64,000 bases of DNA from Weeksella virosa DSM 16922 (GCF_000189415.1 NC_015144.1:124001-188000), one strand, 5' to 3'. Positions 1-7,677 are shown, counted from the stretch's first letter. The notes: generated by a model not told the origin, from the letters alone. A program made the numbers and translations.

Positions 1-462
1 TCTGCTGCTTATGCTGTTTTCCCATTAGGCACCGAAGTCGACATTAAAGAAAATAGCAAAACGGATGCATTCCGTGTGTTTTATATGAAAATTGAAGCCT
101 TGGATAAAGAGCTGTCAAAGCTTATCCAACATCAAACAATGACCACCGAAAACGGGGCATCAAAAGCACAAGGAAATGTACACGAAAACACATTGAAAGA
201 ATTGGTGTATGCTGATGAAAAAAAGATGCTTTCATTTCTCAACGACGAACTTGTTCCTGCCATGCGAGCGGTTGGATATGCCATTCCCGAAAATGCTAAA
301 ATCAGCATCGAAGCGACAAAGGATTCAGAAGTACAAATCAAAATTGATGGTGAACTGATGCGCAACGGCTATGTATTGAAGCAAAACTACCTAGAAGAGG
401 TTTACGGCGTAGAAATCGAAGCAATGCCAACCGCAAATGAAAACAAGCCGGGAAAGCTCTAA
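1..462 (+). CDS. Phage portal protein, Mu gp29-like (DUF935), C-terminal part
   Basis: Reading frame 1 is open from the first base, so the 5' end is outside the window. The 153 visible residues are the C-terminal part of a portal subunit, the dodecameric ring through which DNA enters the Mu capsid. The segment with FPLGTEVD followed by a helix rich in K and E, and the late motif GELMRNGYVLKQ, fits the end of DUF935 portal proteins. The next gene is the gpF-like head protein, which is the usual Mu order (gp29 then gp30). The family call rests on that context plus motif memory. Confidence 0.7.
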   Translation, partial: SAAYAVFPLGTEVDIKENSKTDAFRVFYMKIEALDKELSKLIQHQTMTTENGASKAQGNVHENTLKELVYADEKKMLSFLNDELVPAMRAVGYAIPENAKISIEATKDSEVQIKIDGELMRNGYVLKQNYLEEVYGVEIEAMPTANENKPGKL

Positions 463-527
463 GCCTGATTGAACTTCACTATCGTTCGCATTGTTGTGAC
501 CATGAAGCTATTCAATTAGCGAAATGG

Positions 528-1772
528 TTGCCCAAATCGTTCAACAGGCTAATTGACAAATACGTGAATGCACTCTTTAACAAACGAGAAGTGCCAGGTG
601 AATTGCGTGCTGAACTTTGGAAAGAATACAACAAAAAACTATCCAATGCAGTTGACCAAGGTTATAAACCTAGCATCGAGTTCTACGACACCGATTTGGT
701 AAATGCGCTCAAAGAAAACATCGCAGTATTCTCAGCATTCAAAGAAGCTTCTTTCAACAGTGTTTTGAAAGATTTGTTGATTGACGAAAAAAAAGGTTTG
801 AGATCTTGGGATGAGTTCAAAAAAGAAGCCACCAAAATTGACGCGAAATACAACCAACAATGGCTCAAAACCGAATATCACCAGACCATTGCATCGGCAA
901 ATGCTGCGCAAAAATGGAAAGATATACAGCGTACCAAACATATATATCCGAATCTAAAATACGTTACGGTAAACGATAATCGTGTACGCGACAAACATAG
1001 AGCTTGGCATGGCAAGATCTTACCGATCGATCATCCTTTTTGGAAGGTGAATTTCCCACCCAACGATTGGGCGTGTCGTTGTGATGCGATTAGAACTGCA
1101 GATGATCCTTCGCCAGAAGCCGAAATTCCAACCTCAATACCGAATGATAAGTTTAGAAACAATCCTGGTGAGAGCGGAAAAGTGTTTCCAGAAACGGTGT
1201 ATGCAAATGGAGTAAGTGATGAAGATTTCAAAAAGATTGCAGATTGGGGATTAGCACAACTCAAAAAAATTAAACAATACGCAGCGAATTATCAAGCCTA
1301 CCGTAAATTAAAAAAGGATACAAACTATTTTGATGTAGCGTTTGATAAACAATCTGGCGGAATGAAAGCTATACATAAAGAACATAATTTTGATAACAAA
1401 ACTGGTTGGACAGAAAAAGAAGTTCAAAATATAGGTTTCAAGAATGGGTATTCTGTAATTTTAGATAAAGAAATTATGAATGTGTATAAACTTCGGAATA
1501 CAGAGGGGTTTTGGAATAATTTACCATTCGAAATTGCATCTACTGAGACTGCAACTGAAAACAACATTAGAAATGGTTTAAAACACTGCGCATCGAAGAA
1601 GAAAACAAGAATTGCTATACTATATTTTCCTAATAATAATTTTCAATATGAAATTTTCAAAAAGGGATTAGCTAAATATAATGGGTTAAAAGCCGATGAA
1701 AAACAATTTTTAAAATTCGACAGAATAATCTGTATATCTGGTGATAAAATTGTATACAATAAAAGCCACTAA
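528..1772 (+). CDS. Mu gpF-like head morphogenesis protein with C-terminal CdiA-CT-like nuclease domain
   Basis: This 414-residue protein has two parts. Residues about 105-190 carry the gpF/gp30 (SPP1 gp7-like) signature: RDKHRAWHGK, a PPNDWACRC motif and an acidic linker. It is a minor head protein that sits at the portal. Residues about 245-414 look like the tRNase-type C-terminal domains of contact-dependent toxins (CdiA-CT or PBECR-type), with IHKEHNFD, QNIGFKNGYSVIL, ENNIRNGLKHCASK and AILYFPNNNF. The start is uncertain. TTG at 528 is the first conventional start, but the frame is open back to 441 with conserved-looking residues and overlaps the portal gene, so CTG at 465 or coupled initiation is possible. 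Confidence 0.75.
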   Translation: MPKSFNRLIDKYVNALFNKREVPGELRAELWKEYNKKLSNAVDQGYKPSIEFYDTDLVNALKENIAVFSAFKEASFNSVLKDLLIDEKKGLRSWDEFKKEATKIDAKYNQQWLKTEYHQTIASANAAQKWKDIQRTKHIYPNLKYVTVNDNRVRDKHRAWHGKILPIDHPFWKVNFPPNDWACRCDAIRTADDPSPEAEIPTSIPNDKFRNNPGESGKVFPETVYANGVSDEDFKKIADWGLAQLKKIKQYAANYQAYRKLKKDTNYFDVAFDKQSGGMKAIHKEHNFDNKTGWTEKEVQNIGFKNGYSVILDKEIMNVYKLRNTEGFWNNLPFEIASTETATENNIRNGLKHCASKKKTRIAILYFPNNNFQYEIFKKGLAKYNGLKADEKQFLKFDRIICISGDKIVYNKSH

Positions 1773-1784
1773 ATAGTGGCTTTT
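1761..1784 (+). terminator. Hairpin overlapping the stop codon of the head gene
   Basis: AAAAGCCACTA and TAGTGGCTTTT form an 11-bp stem with a 2-nt loop. The stop codon of the head/nuclease gene lies inside it. Only four T follow before GGAA, so it is a weak intrinsic terminator or an mRNA 3'-end stabiliser. Confidence 0.6.
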
Positions 1785-1903
1785 GGAATAACAAGCCCAC
1801 GATTATAGATAAACGGTTGCACTCATTACATTACAAATATACAAAATATTTTGAATACCAATAAAAAAGCGTTTAAAATTGATTTAAACGCTTTTCAAAA
1901 ACC

Positions 1904-2092
1904 TTATGAATAACAACCCTCACCTCGCAATATAGCTTCTATTGTTCGCTCGGACAAAAACCATTTCTTTGCCAGTTCGCTCACGCAAGCATCCACTCGC
2001 CATTGCGGATTCTTATCCACCAAGCGATCAAAGTCTTCTCGAATTTGTTGATTGCGAATATTTAATCTTGCTTTTCGGCTCATTGAAAGCAA
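1904..2092 (-). CDS. Small phage protein with HTH-like C-terminal half
   Basis: This 62-residue protein starts at ATG 2092, or at the second Met (2083). Basic N-terminal residues (SRKARLNIRNQQIR) precede a segment, SELAKKWFLSERTIEAIL, that reads as a helix-turn-helix. Proteins of this size and layout occur in Bacteroidota Mu-like phages. A role as transcriptional activator or DNA-binding accessory is an inference. It faces the head gene tail to tail. Confidence 0.55.
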   Translation of the reverse strand: MLSMSRKARLNIRNQQIREDFDRLVDKNPQWRVDACVSELAKKWFLSERTIEAILRGEGCYS

Positions 2093-2177
2093 AAGTACCT
2101 TTTTTTTCTACTTTTTGCAAAAATTACAATCCAATCAGAATTAATATAGTATATTTCAGCCTATTAAAATTTAACTT

Positions 2178-2558
2178 ATGGGATTATTTGACAAACTATT
2201 AGGCAACGCAGGTACTGTAACACCAGAAAAACTCTACAGCGATTATCAAGCAATTTTAATTGAAGGCGAAACCATCGATATTGGTTTTTCTTTGTTCAGA
2301 GATGTATTTATATTTACCAGCAAAAGATTAATCTTAATTGATAAACAAGGTTTGACGGGGCGGAAAATTGAATATCTATCTTTACCATACAGCAGTATTT
2401 CGAGATTCTCAATAGAAACTGCCGGTAACTTTGATTTGGATGCAGAATTGAAAATTTGGATATCGAGTGAAGATAAGCCAAGCGTCAGTAAAAAATTCAA
2501 CAAAAGTGTGAACGTGTACGAAGTACAAAGAGTTCTTGCACAACGCACTTTGAAGTAA
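2178..2558 (+). CDS. Bacterial PH-domain protein (YvbH/bPH type)
   Basis: The 126-residue protein matches the compact bacterial pleckstrin-homology fold. An N-terminal helix (MGLFDKLLGNAG) precedes alternating strands with the family landmarks FIFTSKRLILIDKQG, LPYSSISRFSIETAG and DLDAELKIWI. No signal peptide or membrane segment is visible. Members form soluble oligomeric rings of unknown function. It is a single-gene + strand unit between two phage operons and ends at a strong shared terminator, so it is probably a lysogenically expressed cargo gene. Confidence 0.75.
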   Translation: MGLFDKLLGNAGTVTPEKLYSDYQAILIEGETIDIGFSLFRDVFIFTSKRLILIDKQGLTGRKIEYLSLPYSSISRFSIETAGNFDLDAELKIWISSEDKPSVSKKFNKSVNVYEVQRVLAQRTLK

Positions 2559-2565
2559 ACAAAAA

Positions 2566-2590
2566 AAAGCCACTCAAATTGAGTGGCTTT
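2566..2590. terminator. Bidirectional intrinsic terminator
   Basis: AAAGCCACTCAA and TTGAGTGGCTTT give a perfect 12-bp stem with a one-base centre, flanked by an A-run on the left. It lies between the convergent PH-domain gene and the radC-like gene and can stop both. Confidence 0.85.
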
Positions 2591-2593
2591 CTA

Positions 2594-3055
2594 CTACAAT
2601 ATATTATTTATGGCAAAACTATAATGACCATCAGAAGTTATAATAAAATGGTCGAGTAGTTTTATATCAAAAAACTCACATTTTCGTTTTATATCTTGTG
2701 TAAGTTCACGATCTGCTATACTCGGCTGTAAATTACCTGATGGATGATTGTGTGCTATGATCACCGATGCAGCTCTGCAACCCAAAGCCAATGAAATAAG
2801 CAAAGGTTTATCTACCAATGAGGTTGAACGCATACCCGTATTGAGTACTCTGAAACCCAACACATGATTTGCTTGATTGAGAAATATGACACAAAACTGC
2901 TCTTGTATATTGATCAACGAATCATCCCACATCGTATGAAAGACAGTTGCTGCATCTTCGTGTGAACTTACGATTACAGGATCTTTTATCAATCGACTAA
3001 AAGTGATTTTCATTTCTGGTACTTTGTAGAGTTTTTTCTTGTCTGTTACCCTCAT
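2594..3055 (-). CDS. RadC-like JAMM-domain protein
   Basis: This 153-residue protein consists of the JAMM (MPN+) domain of RadC without the N-terminal HhH part. The metal site is visible: H102-N-H104 in AHNHPSG, then S112 and D115 seven and ten residues on. Short RadC proteins are frequent on Bacteroidota plasmids and phages. The name DNA repair protein is historical and the true substrate is not established. The start overlaps the stop of the upstream KilA-N gene by 4 nt (ATGA type), so the two are translationally coupled. Confidence 0.85.
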   Translation of the reverse strand: MRVTDKKKLYKVPEMKITFSRLIKDPVIVSSHEDAATVFHTMWDDSLINIQEQFCVIFLNQANHVLGFRVLNTGMRSTSLVDKPLLISLALGCRAASVIIAHNHPSGNLQPSIADRELTQDIKRKCEFFDIKLLDHFIITSDGHYSFAINNIL

Positions 3056-3825
3056 TGCTTATCCGTTTTTGTGCAGATTGGACAATAGATTAATCGTTGT
3101 ACAAGCGTTTCATTCTGTAATAACACCATTGCTTTTCTTCGCTCGTTTATTCGATGATCGCATTCTAAGGTTGTTTTTAGATACCAGTGCGCCGGATGTT
3201 CCTTAACAAATTGTTTTGCAAAAGCTGTCATTACTGACTTATGACTGAAATATTTGGTTGGCTTCATAATCCCAATTTTTTTAATTATACTTGTACGTAG
3301 CTCCGCATTTTCAATCTTAGCAACATCTACCATTATATCCAATAGTCTGCCTTGTGTTAAACGATTGTGATTACGTTTTGGCGGTAATGCAGGATAGCCT
3401 TTCTTTTGTTTTTTAATAGATGTACTACCTTTTAACAATAATTCTTTGATGTGTTTATTTGTCCAGATAGCAAATTTTGGATGTAACCATCGTGAAAATT
3501 CTAAAGCTACATCCTCGTGCATCCAAGTACCTCGATTATTTCCACCGTGTACTACCTGAACCAAGGTTTTTTCATCATCAAACAGACCAAGAGGCATATC
3601 TGCCTTTTGACTATCTTTCAATACATTAAGAAATTCATTTGTCGATTCTAATCGTAACCAGTCTTTAGGCGTTTTACCAAACACCTTTCCCATTTGTGTA
3701 GCATTTACCATTACAGACCCTTTTTGGTCTTTAAAATCAATTGCCTTACCCTCGTAGTTAAACTTTACTGGCGTGAAGTGTAGCTCCTTTTCAGCCTGAG
3801 CTTGGCTATTACTTTGTGCATTCAT
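3052..3825 (-). CDS. KilA-N domain phage protein
   Basis: The 257-residue protein carries a KilA-N DNA-binding domain at residues about 20-130. Landmarks are MVNATQMGKVFGKTPKDWLRL, GGNNRGTWMHEDVALEFSRWL and HPKFAIWTNKHIKELL. The rest (about 140-257) is basic, has no recognised fold and ends with a CPIC motif. KilA-N proteins in phages are often antirepressors or host-control factors; the role here is not known. It is preceded by a long leader (3826-4061) with two RNA-structure candidates and is coupled to the radC-like gene. Confidence 0.8.
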   Translation of the reverse strand: MNAQSNSQAQAEKELHFTPVKFNYEGKAIDFKDQKGSVMVNATQMGKVFGKTPKDWLRLESTNEFLNVLKDSQKADMPLGLFDDEKTLVQVVHGGNNRGTWMHEDVALEFSRWLHPKFAIWTNKHIKELLLKGSTSIKKQKKGYPALPPKRNHNRLTQGRLLDIMVDVAKIENAELRTSIIKKIGIMKPTKYFSHKSVMTAFAKQFVKEHPAHWYLKTTLECDHRINERRKAMVLLQNETLVQRLIYCPICTKTDKQ

Positions 3826-3848
3826 AAAATAGCAGTTTATATGTATGC

Positions 3849-3922
3849 GGAAGCCCTTAGAGGTGCTATACTATTCCAAGAATAGAACACGCTCCTTTCG
3901 GTTGGCGCCCTCATAGGCTTCC
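3849..3922 (-). ncRNA. Candidate 74-nt structured leader element upstream of the KilA-N gene
   Basis: Read on the - strand, a 7-bp closing stem (GGAAGCC with GGCTTCC) encloses a GAGG/CCTC helix, a CC-GAAA-GG tetraloop hairpin and a hairpin with stem CTATTC/GAATAG. It lies in the untranslated leader 24 nt before the KilA-N start. It is not a tRNA, because the anticodon and T arms do not fit. No known family is assigned. Support is base pairing in one sequence only. Confidence 0.4.
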
Positions 3923-4021
3923 ATATCGTCAATAAATTTTATCAAGATTTCTCTTGAAATAGTATAGCGATACAAACATACATAATTATTTTAATATTTC
4001 AATTAACTTTTTAATTTTTGC

Positions 4022-4061
4022 ACCCGCTCACGGCTCGAACGTGAGAGCTTGCCTATCGGGT
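4022..4061 (-). ncRNA. tRNA-minihelix-like RNA element, copy 1
   Basis: On the - strand a 5-bp outer stem (ACCCG with CGGGT) encloses an 11-nt linker containing AGGCAAGC. A 6-bp stem (CTCACG with CGTGAG) follows, closed by the loop TTCGAGC. That loop matches the tRNA T-loop consensus TTCRANY. The inner stem returns directly into the outer stem, as T arm and acceptor do in tRNA. It starts immediately after the stop codon of the Zn-ribbon gene. Copy 2 at 11667-11706 has identical segment lengths. Confidence 0.6.
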
Positions 4062-4259
4062 TTATTTCTCTTTTTCCTTCCCACACACTTTACAATACAG
4101 CGGTTCATATTGCCCAGCCAAAGAATCATCTATCCAAACATGATCGCAAATGTTCTGTAAAGTTTGGATCGCTAAATCCACGTTAAAAGCATGCGCATCG
4201 GCTTTCTTTTTTTCGCCCTGTAGCTTCTTGAATAGTTTTGAATCTAATTTCATCATCAA
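4062..4259 (-). CDS. Small zinc-ribbon-like phage protein
   Basis: This 65-residue protein has a C-terminal pair of potential zinc ligands (CDHVW and, 24 residues on, CKVCGKE) after a helical, lysine-rich N-terminal half. Three consecutive ATG codons open the frame and any could be the start. The start overlaps the stop of the upstream gene by 4 nt, so it is part of the early operon. Function unknown. Confidence 0.6.
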   Translation of the reverse strand: MMMKLDSKLFKKLQGEKKKADAHAFNVDLAIQTLQNICDHVWIDDSLAGQYEPLYCKVCGKEKEK

Positions 4260-4561
4260 AAATTAAATGGGTTATAAACAGCACCATCCCAATCAAGTGT
4301 AAAAATTTTATAGTTAAAATCTCCATTTGCTTTCAACTTCCAAACTTCTGCACTGGTCTGATTACGTTGAGTCATTTTATAAGAATATTCCGCAGAAAAT
4401 ATATTTTTTCGTTTAATGGTTAACAATTCTTTTTTAAACTCTTCTTCCAATTGATCTACCGTAGTTGCACCAGTCGTTTCAGCTAAAAATTTCAATTTAG
4501 ATGACATATTCAAATCCATACTTGATCTAACCTCTTTATGTTGTTTAACTTTCCAAGCCAT
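4256..4561 (-). CDS. Hypothetical early phage protein
   Basis: The 101-residue protein is not recognised. It is basic and mostly helical in the first 75 residues (KLKFLAETTGATTVDQLEEEF), then has an aromatic C-terminal segment (FNYKIFTLDWDGAVYNPF). It lies in the early operon, 34 nt after the preceding gene, and its stop overlaps the start of the Zn-ribbon gene. Confidence 0.5.
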   Translation of the reverse strand: MAWKVKQHKEVRSSMDLNMSSKLKFLAETTGATTVDQLEEEFKKELLTIKRKNIFSAEYSYKMTQRNQTSAEVWKLKANGDFNYKIFTLDWDGAVYNPFNF

Positions 4562-4595
4562 TTTTCATTTTACTTTTTTCATTTTACAATTTCAA

Positions 4596-5015
4596 TTATT
4601 CCCATCTCTTCTGATTTAGATACGTCTCCGCATACGGCATGGCCGTTTGGTCCTTTTGTTTTTTTCGACGCTCAATCCTGATGCCTAATATTGCCGATAT
4701 CTTTTCGTTATCTTTCAACTTGTTGTATCGCTTCATCGCAACGGATTTGGTTCCGTGTTTGCCGTATTCCGTCCAAAAGCGATCAAATGATATATCAGCC
4801 GGAACCTCTTCAACTTTGAAGTTCTTGGCGTTCGCGATCCAATCTTTCATCAGCTCCAAATTCTTGGGTAAATGATCGTAAAAGAAATTCAAGGTGTCAA
4901 TATGTATGTTCGACACATCCAAATGAAAATCAATTAACCAACCTTTTAAGTTATACGTATAACTCACCAAACCATTGAAATGCGTTGATGTGATGATGTA
5001 TTGTTTCCCTTTCAT
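4596..5015 (-). CDS. Phage replication-associated protein (DnaT/loader-type C-terminal motif)
   Basis: In this 139-residue protein residues about 79-139 show a motif common at the C-terminus of phage primosomal proteins: FDRFWTEYGKHGTKSVAMKRY, a helical linker, then AMPYAETYLNQKRWE (compare FW..YP.K..K..A and P.TYLN..RWED). The N-terminal half has no recognisable fold. A role in replisome recruitment during replicative transposition is an inference. Its start overlaps the stop of the upstream gene by 4 nt (ATGA). Confidence 0.5.
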   Translation of the reverse strand: MKGKQYIITSTHFNGLVSYTYNLKGWLIDFHLDVSNIHIDTLNFFYDHLPKNLELMKDWIANAKNFKVEEVPADISFDRFWTEYGKHGTKSVAMKRYNKLKDNEKISAILGIRIERRKKQKDQTAMPYAETYLNQKRWE

Positions 5016-5335
5016 AACTGTTGGTGGATTTCGTTCGCTAACTTCATGACCGCATTTTGCGTATAAATGTTATCAGAACCATCTTTCAACCATTCGCGCA
5101 AAATCGAATGCAGCGTAAAACCATAATGGTATTTGAGACTAATACTGAACGGCTGAAAATTACGCCGTTCGGTTATGGCCTTTTTCATCAGCTTTTCCGA
5201 AAGCTCAAACAAGATGCTTTCCATTGCTTTGATCTCTGGACTTGGAATGGTTGTTTGAAACAACCGTGCATCCACAATTTCATTCACAATGCCCAAGTCA
5301 GTATTATTTGTTTTGAGTTTAATTTTTGTTGTCAT
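5012..5335 (-). CDS. Hypothetical early phage protein
   Basis: The 107-residue protein is not recognised. It starts with a polar segment, then two helical stretches (SILFELSEKLMKKAI and HSILREWLKDGSDNIY). A 13-codon frame starting at 5358 runs through its start codon and could act as a leader peptide. A hairpin with stem ATTGCC/GGCAAT (about 5394-5413) lies upstream. Confidence 0.45.
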   Translation of the reverse strand: MTTKIKLKTNNTDLGIVNEIVDARLFQTTIPSPEIKAMESILFELSEKLMKKAITERRNFQPFSISLKYHYGFTLHSILREWLKDGSDNIYTQNAVMKLANEIHQQL

Positions 5336-5425
5336 TTTCGGTGTTTTGTTCTTTATTCATCTTAGTAATATTTTTAAAGTTATTGTTTTTTAATTGCCAC
5401 CTATCGGCAATACTCGGCACGAACG

Positions 5426-5593
5426 TTAACCATCCTTCACCAACTTATATCCTTTATCAATTTTCACATACCTCGCACCATTTTGAATACGTTTAGCTTC
5501 TACCTTCTTAGCACGTTCCAGATTTACTTGTGCTCTACTGCGAGCTTCTACAGCTCCCTCGTTATAGATTAAATCTTCTTTTTTCTTACTCAT
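5426..5593 (-). CDS. 55-residue basic early phage protein
   Basis: A short ATG frame encodes 55 residues starting MSKKKEDLIYNEGAVEARSR and ending KLVKDG. The middle is a strongly charged helix (RAQVNLERAKKVEAKRI). It fills an otherwise empty gap in the early operon and starts 2 nt after the stop of the GemA-like gene. Not recognised; it may be a small DNA- or RNA-binding protein. Confidence 0.5.
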   Translation of the reverse strand: MSKKKEDLIYNEGAVEARSRAQVNLERAKKVEAKRIQNGARYVKIDKGYKLVKDG

Positions 5594-5595
5594 TT

Positions 5596-6018
5596 TTACA
5601 ATTTTTCTAATACATAAATCAGCTTTGATAATTCTTGTTTCGTCATATTAGACAAAGGCTTGCGCACTGGTGATTTATTCGACATGATGAATTTTCCCAA
5701 ACGCTCCTGGTCCACAACCATTTTTTTCGCTTTCTCAGACCACACCGTCCAATTCAACTGATAGCACAATGATAAGACGTAGCGATGCTGACCGTTGCTA
5801 TAGTCAAAATGTGCATGATAAGTGTGTATGCTTTTGTTTGCTCGGCCAAGTAGGTAAAGTAAACCATTAGCTTCATCTTCGGTGAGATCCTTCGTTGACT
5901 GCACAGGTCGCCCAACGTAATCTGAAATGATATCCAACCGCATATCGCGGTCAGATATCTGCAAATCCCGACTAAATACCGTCTGAATCTGCTTGATTTG
6001 GTGTGCTTGAATTTTCAT
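5596..6018 (-). CDS. GemA/gp16-like protein (DUF1018 type)
   Basis: The 140-residue protein resembles the Mu GemA (gp16) family, a host-gene and topology modulator expressed early in Mu. The N-terminal half has IKQIQTVFSRDLQISD, MRLDIISDYVGRPV, STKDLTEDEA. The C-terminal half ends PLSNMTKQELSKLIYVLEKL, like the closing helix of DUF1018. Identity is low and the call is tentative. It lies in the early operon between DUF3164 and the replication-type gene, where GemA sits in Mu relatives. Its start overlaps the upstream gene by 47 nt. Confidence 0.5.
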   Translation of the reverse strand: MKIQAHQIKQIQTVFSRDLQISDRDMRLDIISDYVGRPVQSTKDLTEDEANGLLYLLGRANKSIHTYHAHFDYSNGQHRYVLSLCYQLNWTVWSEKAKKMVVDQERLGKFIMSNKSPVRKPLSNMTKQELSKLIYVLEKL

Positions 6019-6214
6019 GTTGTTTCAATAATAAGTTCAACATATCTCTAATCTGTATTATTTCATGCAGATTTGTATCTGCATAAGATTCTTCAACTCC
6101 AGTCTCTAATTGAATTTGACTAAAATTTTTATGTACTCTAAATTCAAATTCACCATTTCCGTCTTCAGATTGAAAAATCCATTGAAATTGAGTTTCTTTT
6201 ATTTTTGATGCCAT
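5972..6214 (-). CDS. Hypothetical early phage protein
   Basis: The 80-residue acidic protein is not recognised. Residues 8-40 (FQWIFQSEDGNGEFEFRVHKNF) look like a beta-hairpin; residues 45-70 are helical. Its ATG begins 3 nt after the stop of the 32-residue membrane peptide, and its end overlaps the GemA-like start, as expected for a coupled operon. Confidence 0.5.
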   Translation of the reverse strand: MASKIKETQFQWIFQSEDGNGEFEFRVHKNFSQIQLETGVEESYADTNLHEIIQIRDMLNLLLKQHENSSTPNQADSDGI

Positions 6215-6216
6215 AA

Positions 6217-6315
6217 TTAATCGTTGTTTTGATTATTCGTTAAAGTTGCTATCCAGAAGATGAAAGCAGCATACGCCACTCCCATCAAAATCACTAATAT
6301 TAATTCGCTATTCAT
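6217..6315 (-). CDS. 32-residue single-span membrane peptide
   Basis: A short ATG frame overlaps the stop codon of the DUF3164 gene and encodes MNSELILVILMGVAYAAFIF, then WIATLTNNQNND. Nearly all of it is one hydrophobic span with a short polar tail. Overlapping start and stop contexts on both sides argue that it is translated. Role unknown; small membrane peptides of phages can affect holin timing, exclusion or host membrane proteins. Confidence 0.45.
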   Translation of the reverse strand: MNSELILVILMGVAYAAFIFWIATLTNNQNND

Positions 6316-7006
6316 CTTTCGGTAATAAAAAACTCAAATCCAAATCAACAGGTAAATTCACGCTTGTTATCGACAACGGAATCGAACGTTCCACGCCTTG
6401 CCCATCAGTTTGTGTAGCCTCGATAAACCATTTACTCATTCTCGGTTTATAAGCGCCTTGGATCATCTCTACACCTTCTTGAAATTCAGTTTCAGGAAAA
6501 TCCTCATTCGCTATTTTTGCCAACTCCAAAACCTTTTTCGAATCCAAATCACCTTTGGCATTTTTCTGCAACAATCGATTGATGGACTTGATTAGTTTGG
6601 CTGATTCTTCATCTTTGGCCAACGATCCAAGAAACTTATGCACCAACGCCAGTCCATAACCTGCATTATCATCGTACCCATCCGTCACGCGGTAACCGAT
6701 GATAATTTTGCGACCATCTACATTGATGGTGTGTGATTTCTGAACCGAAGTAATGCCAAGCGTTTCAATCTTCAGCTTCAGATATTGCTCAAACGAACGG
6801 AAAGCGAATTCCTTTGCCGATTGCAAAGCTTCCGATGCTTTGGTGAGTTGCTCAATCACACTTGGCAATTGCTCCTTTGCCATTTCTTCTAGCGTCGCCA
6901 GGTTCTGTTTGCGTTGCTCTTTTTCGGCTAGTTTTTCAGCAGCCAATTGTTCGGCTAATTGTTTTTTTTGCTCGGCGGTCAAATCGCCTAAATTGATATT
7001 TGCCAT
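6308..7006 (-). CDS. DUF3164 family protein
   Basis: The 232-residue protein matches DUF3164, a family found almost only in Mu-like phages and prophages. An N-terminal coiled coil (residues about 9-65, rich in K, E, Q and A) precedes the domain with TLGITSVQKSHTINVDGRKI, YRVTDGYDDNAGYGLA and KVLELAKIANEDFPETEF. Function unknown; it lies in the early replication block between the ATPase genes and gemA, as in other Mu-like genomes. Confidence 0.75.
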   Translation of the reverse strand: MANINLGDLTAEQKKQLAEQLAAEKLAEKEQRKQNLATLEEMAKEQLPSVIEQLTKASEALQSAKEFAFRSFEQYLKLKIETLGITSVQKSHTINVDGRKIIIGYRVTDGYDDNAGYGLALVHKFLGSLAKDEESAKLIKSINRLLQKNAKGDLDSKKVLELAKIANEDFPETEFQEGVEMIQGAYKPRMSKWFIEATQTDGQGVERSIPLSITSVNLPVDLDLSFLLPKDE

Positions 7007-7010
7007 TGTT

Positions 7011-7280
7011 TTATAATTTTGAATTGATTAATAATATTAGTTCACCGTTGTCATTCTCATGATAGCTATAATGCATCCGTTCATAACCCCTGTTGTATAG
7101 TGCTATTAGCAAATGCAGAATCTTGTGATGTAAATCGTCTGGTAATGGGTACAACTTCGACTTATAGAGACTTGCGCGGTATTTGTGCAACTGACAACGC
7201 TCGGTAAACGTTAGCACTTGTTCTACATTGGTATCGTAGTTGAGTGCCAATAAAACTTCGTCTTCATTAAATTGCTTCAT
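7011..7280 (-). CDS. Hypothetical early phage protein
   Basis: The 89-residue protein is not recognised. It is helical, with a cluster of aromatic and His residues (LPDDLHHKILHLLIALYNRG, RMHYSYHENDNGEL). Its start overlaps the end of the upstream gene by 14 nt and its end is 4 nt from DUF3164. Confidence 0.45.
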   Translation of the reverse strand: MKQFNEDEVLLALNYDTNVEQVLTFTERCQLHKYRASLYKSKLYPLPDDLHHKILHLLIALYNRGYERMHYSYHENDNGELILLINSKL

Positions 7281-7677
7281 ACTGTTTGCAAATTGTTTCG
7301 ATTTCTTTACTTACTTTTTTCGTCGGAAAGACATGTTGCACCATCAGCTTTGGATTGGTATGATACACATACGATTCTTTGAGCGCATCCAATGCCGATT
7401 GCTCAACAAATGGTTCCGTCGGCTCCACATTCACCGCACCAAAAGCATTTCGCACTTGCAAATGGAATTGGTTCTGAAACCAACGCCAATATTCCTTGCT
7501 CTGGGTTGTGATTTGGATTTGTTTTTGGCGCGTTTCTTCGTTCACGATAAATTGCCAATACATTTCGGCGTACGTGCATCCGTTTTCTAAGATGTCATTT
7601 TGATAATCGAAAAGATCCGTTTCGGTCAAGCGACAATAGTTGTGCTGTATCGCTGGTATTTTAAGTGTTGTTTTCAT
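7267..7677 (-). CDS. Hypothetical early phage protein
   Basis: The 136-residue soluble protein is not recognised. It has an amphipathic helical N-terminus (YCRLTETDLFDYQNDILENG) and aromatic-rich segments around KEYWRWFQNQFHLQVRNAFG. It lies 4 nt after the RecA-like ATPase gene, which suggests a partner or substrate-handling role in the same process; that is inference only. Confidence 0.45.
   Translation of the reverse strand: MKTTLKIPAIQHNYCRLTETDLFDYQNDILENGCTYAEMYWQFIVNEETRQKQIQITTQSKEYWRWFQNQFHLQVRNAFGAVNVEPTEPFVEQSALDALKESYVYHTNPKLMVQHVFPTKKVSKEIETICKQYEAI

Noticed and set aside
3849-3922. Hammerhead ribozyme or tRNA gene
   Set aside because: The TATGA/CGAAA arrangement lacks the conserved G of CUGANGA and stem II would be two pairs only. 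As a tRNA it has an acceptor-like stem but no 7-nt anticodon loop or T loop.
5394-5430. Third copy of the tRNA-minihelix-like element
   Set aside because: It shares GATAGG and a small hairpin but lacks the T-loop sequence and the nested stem order.
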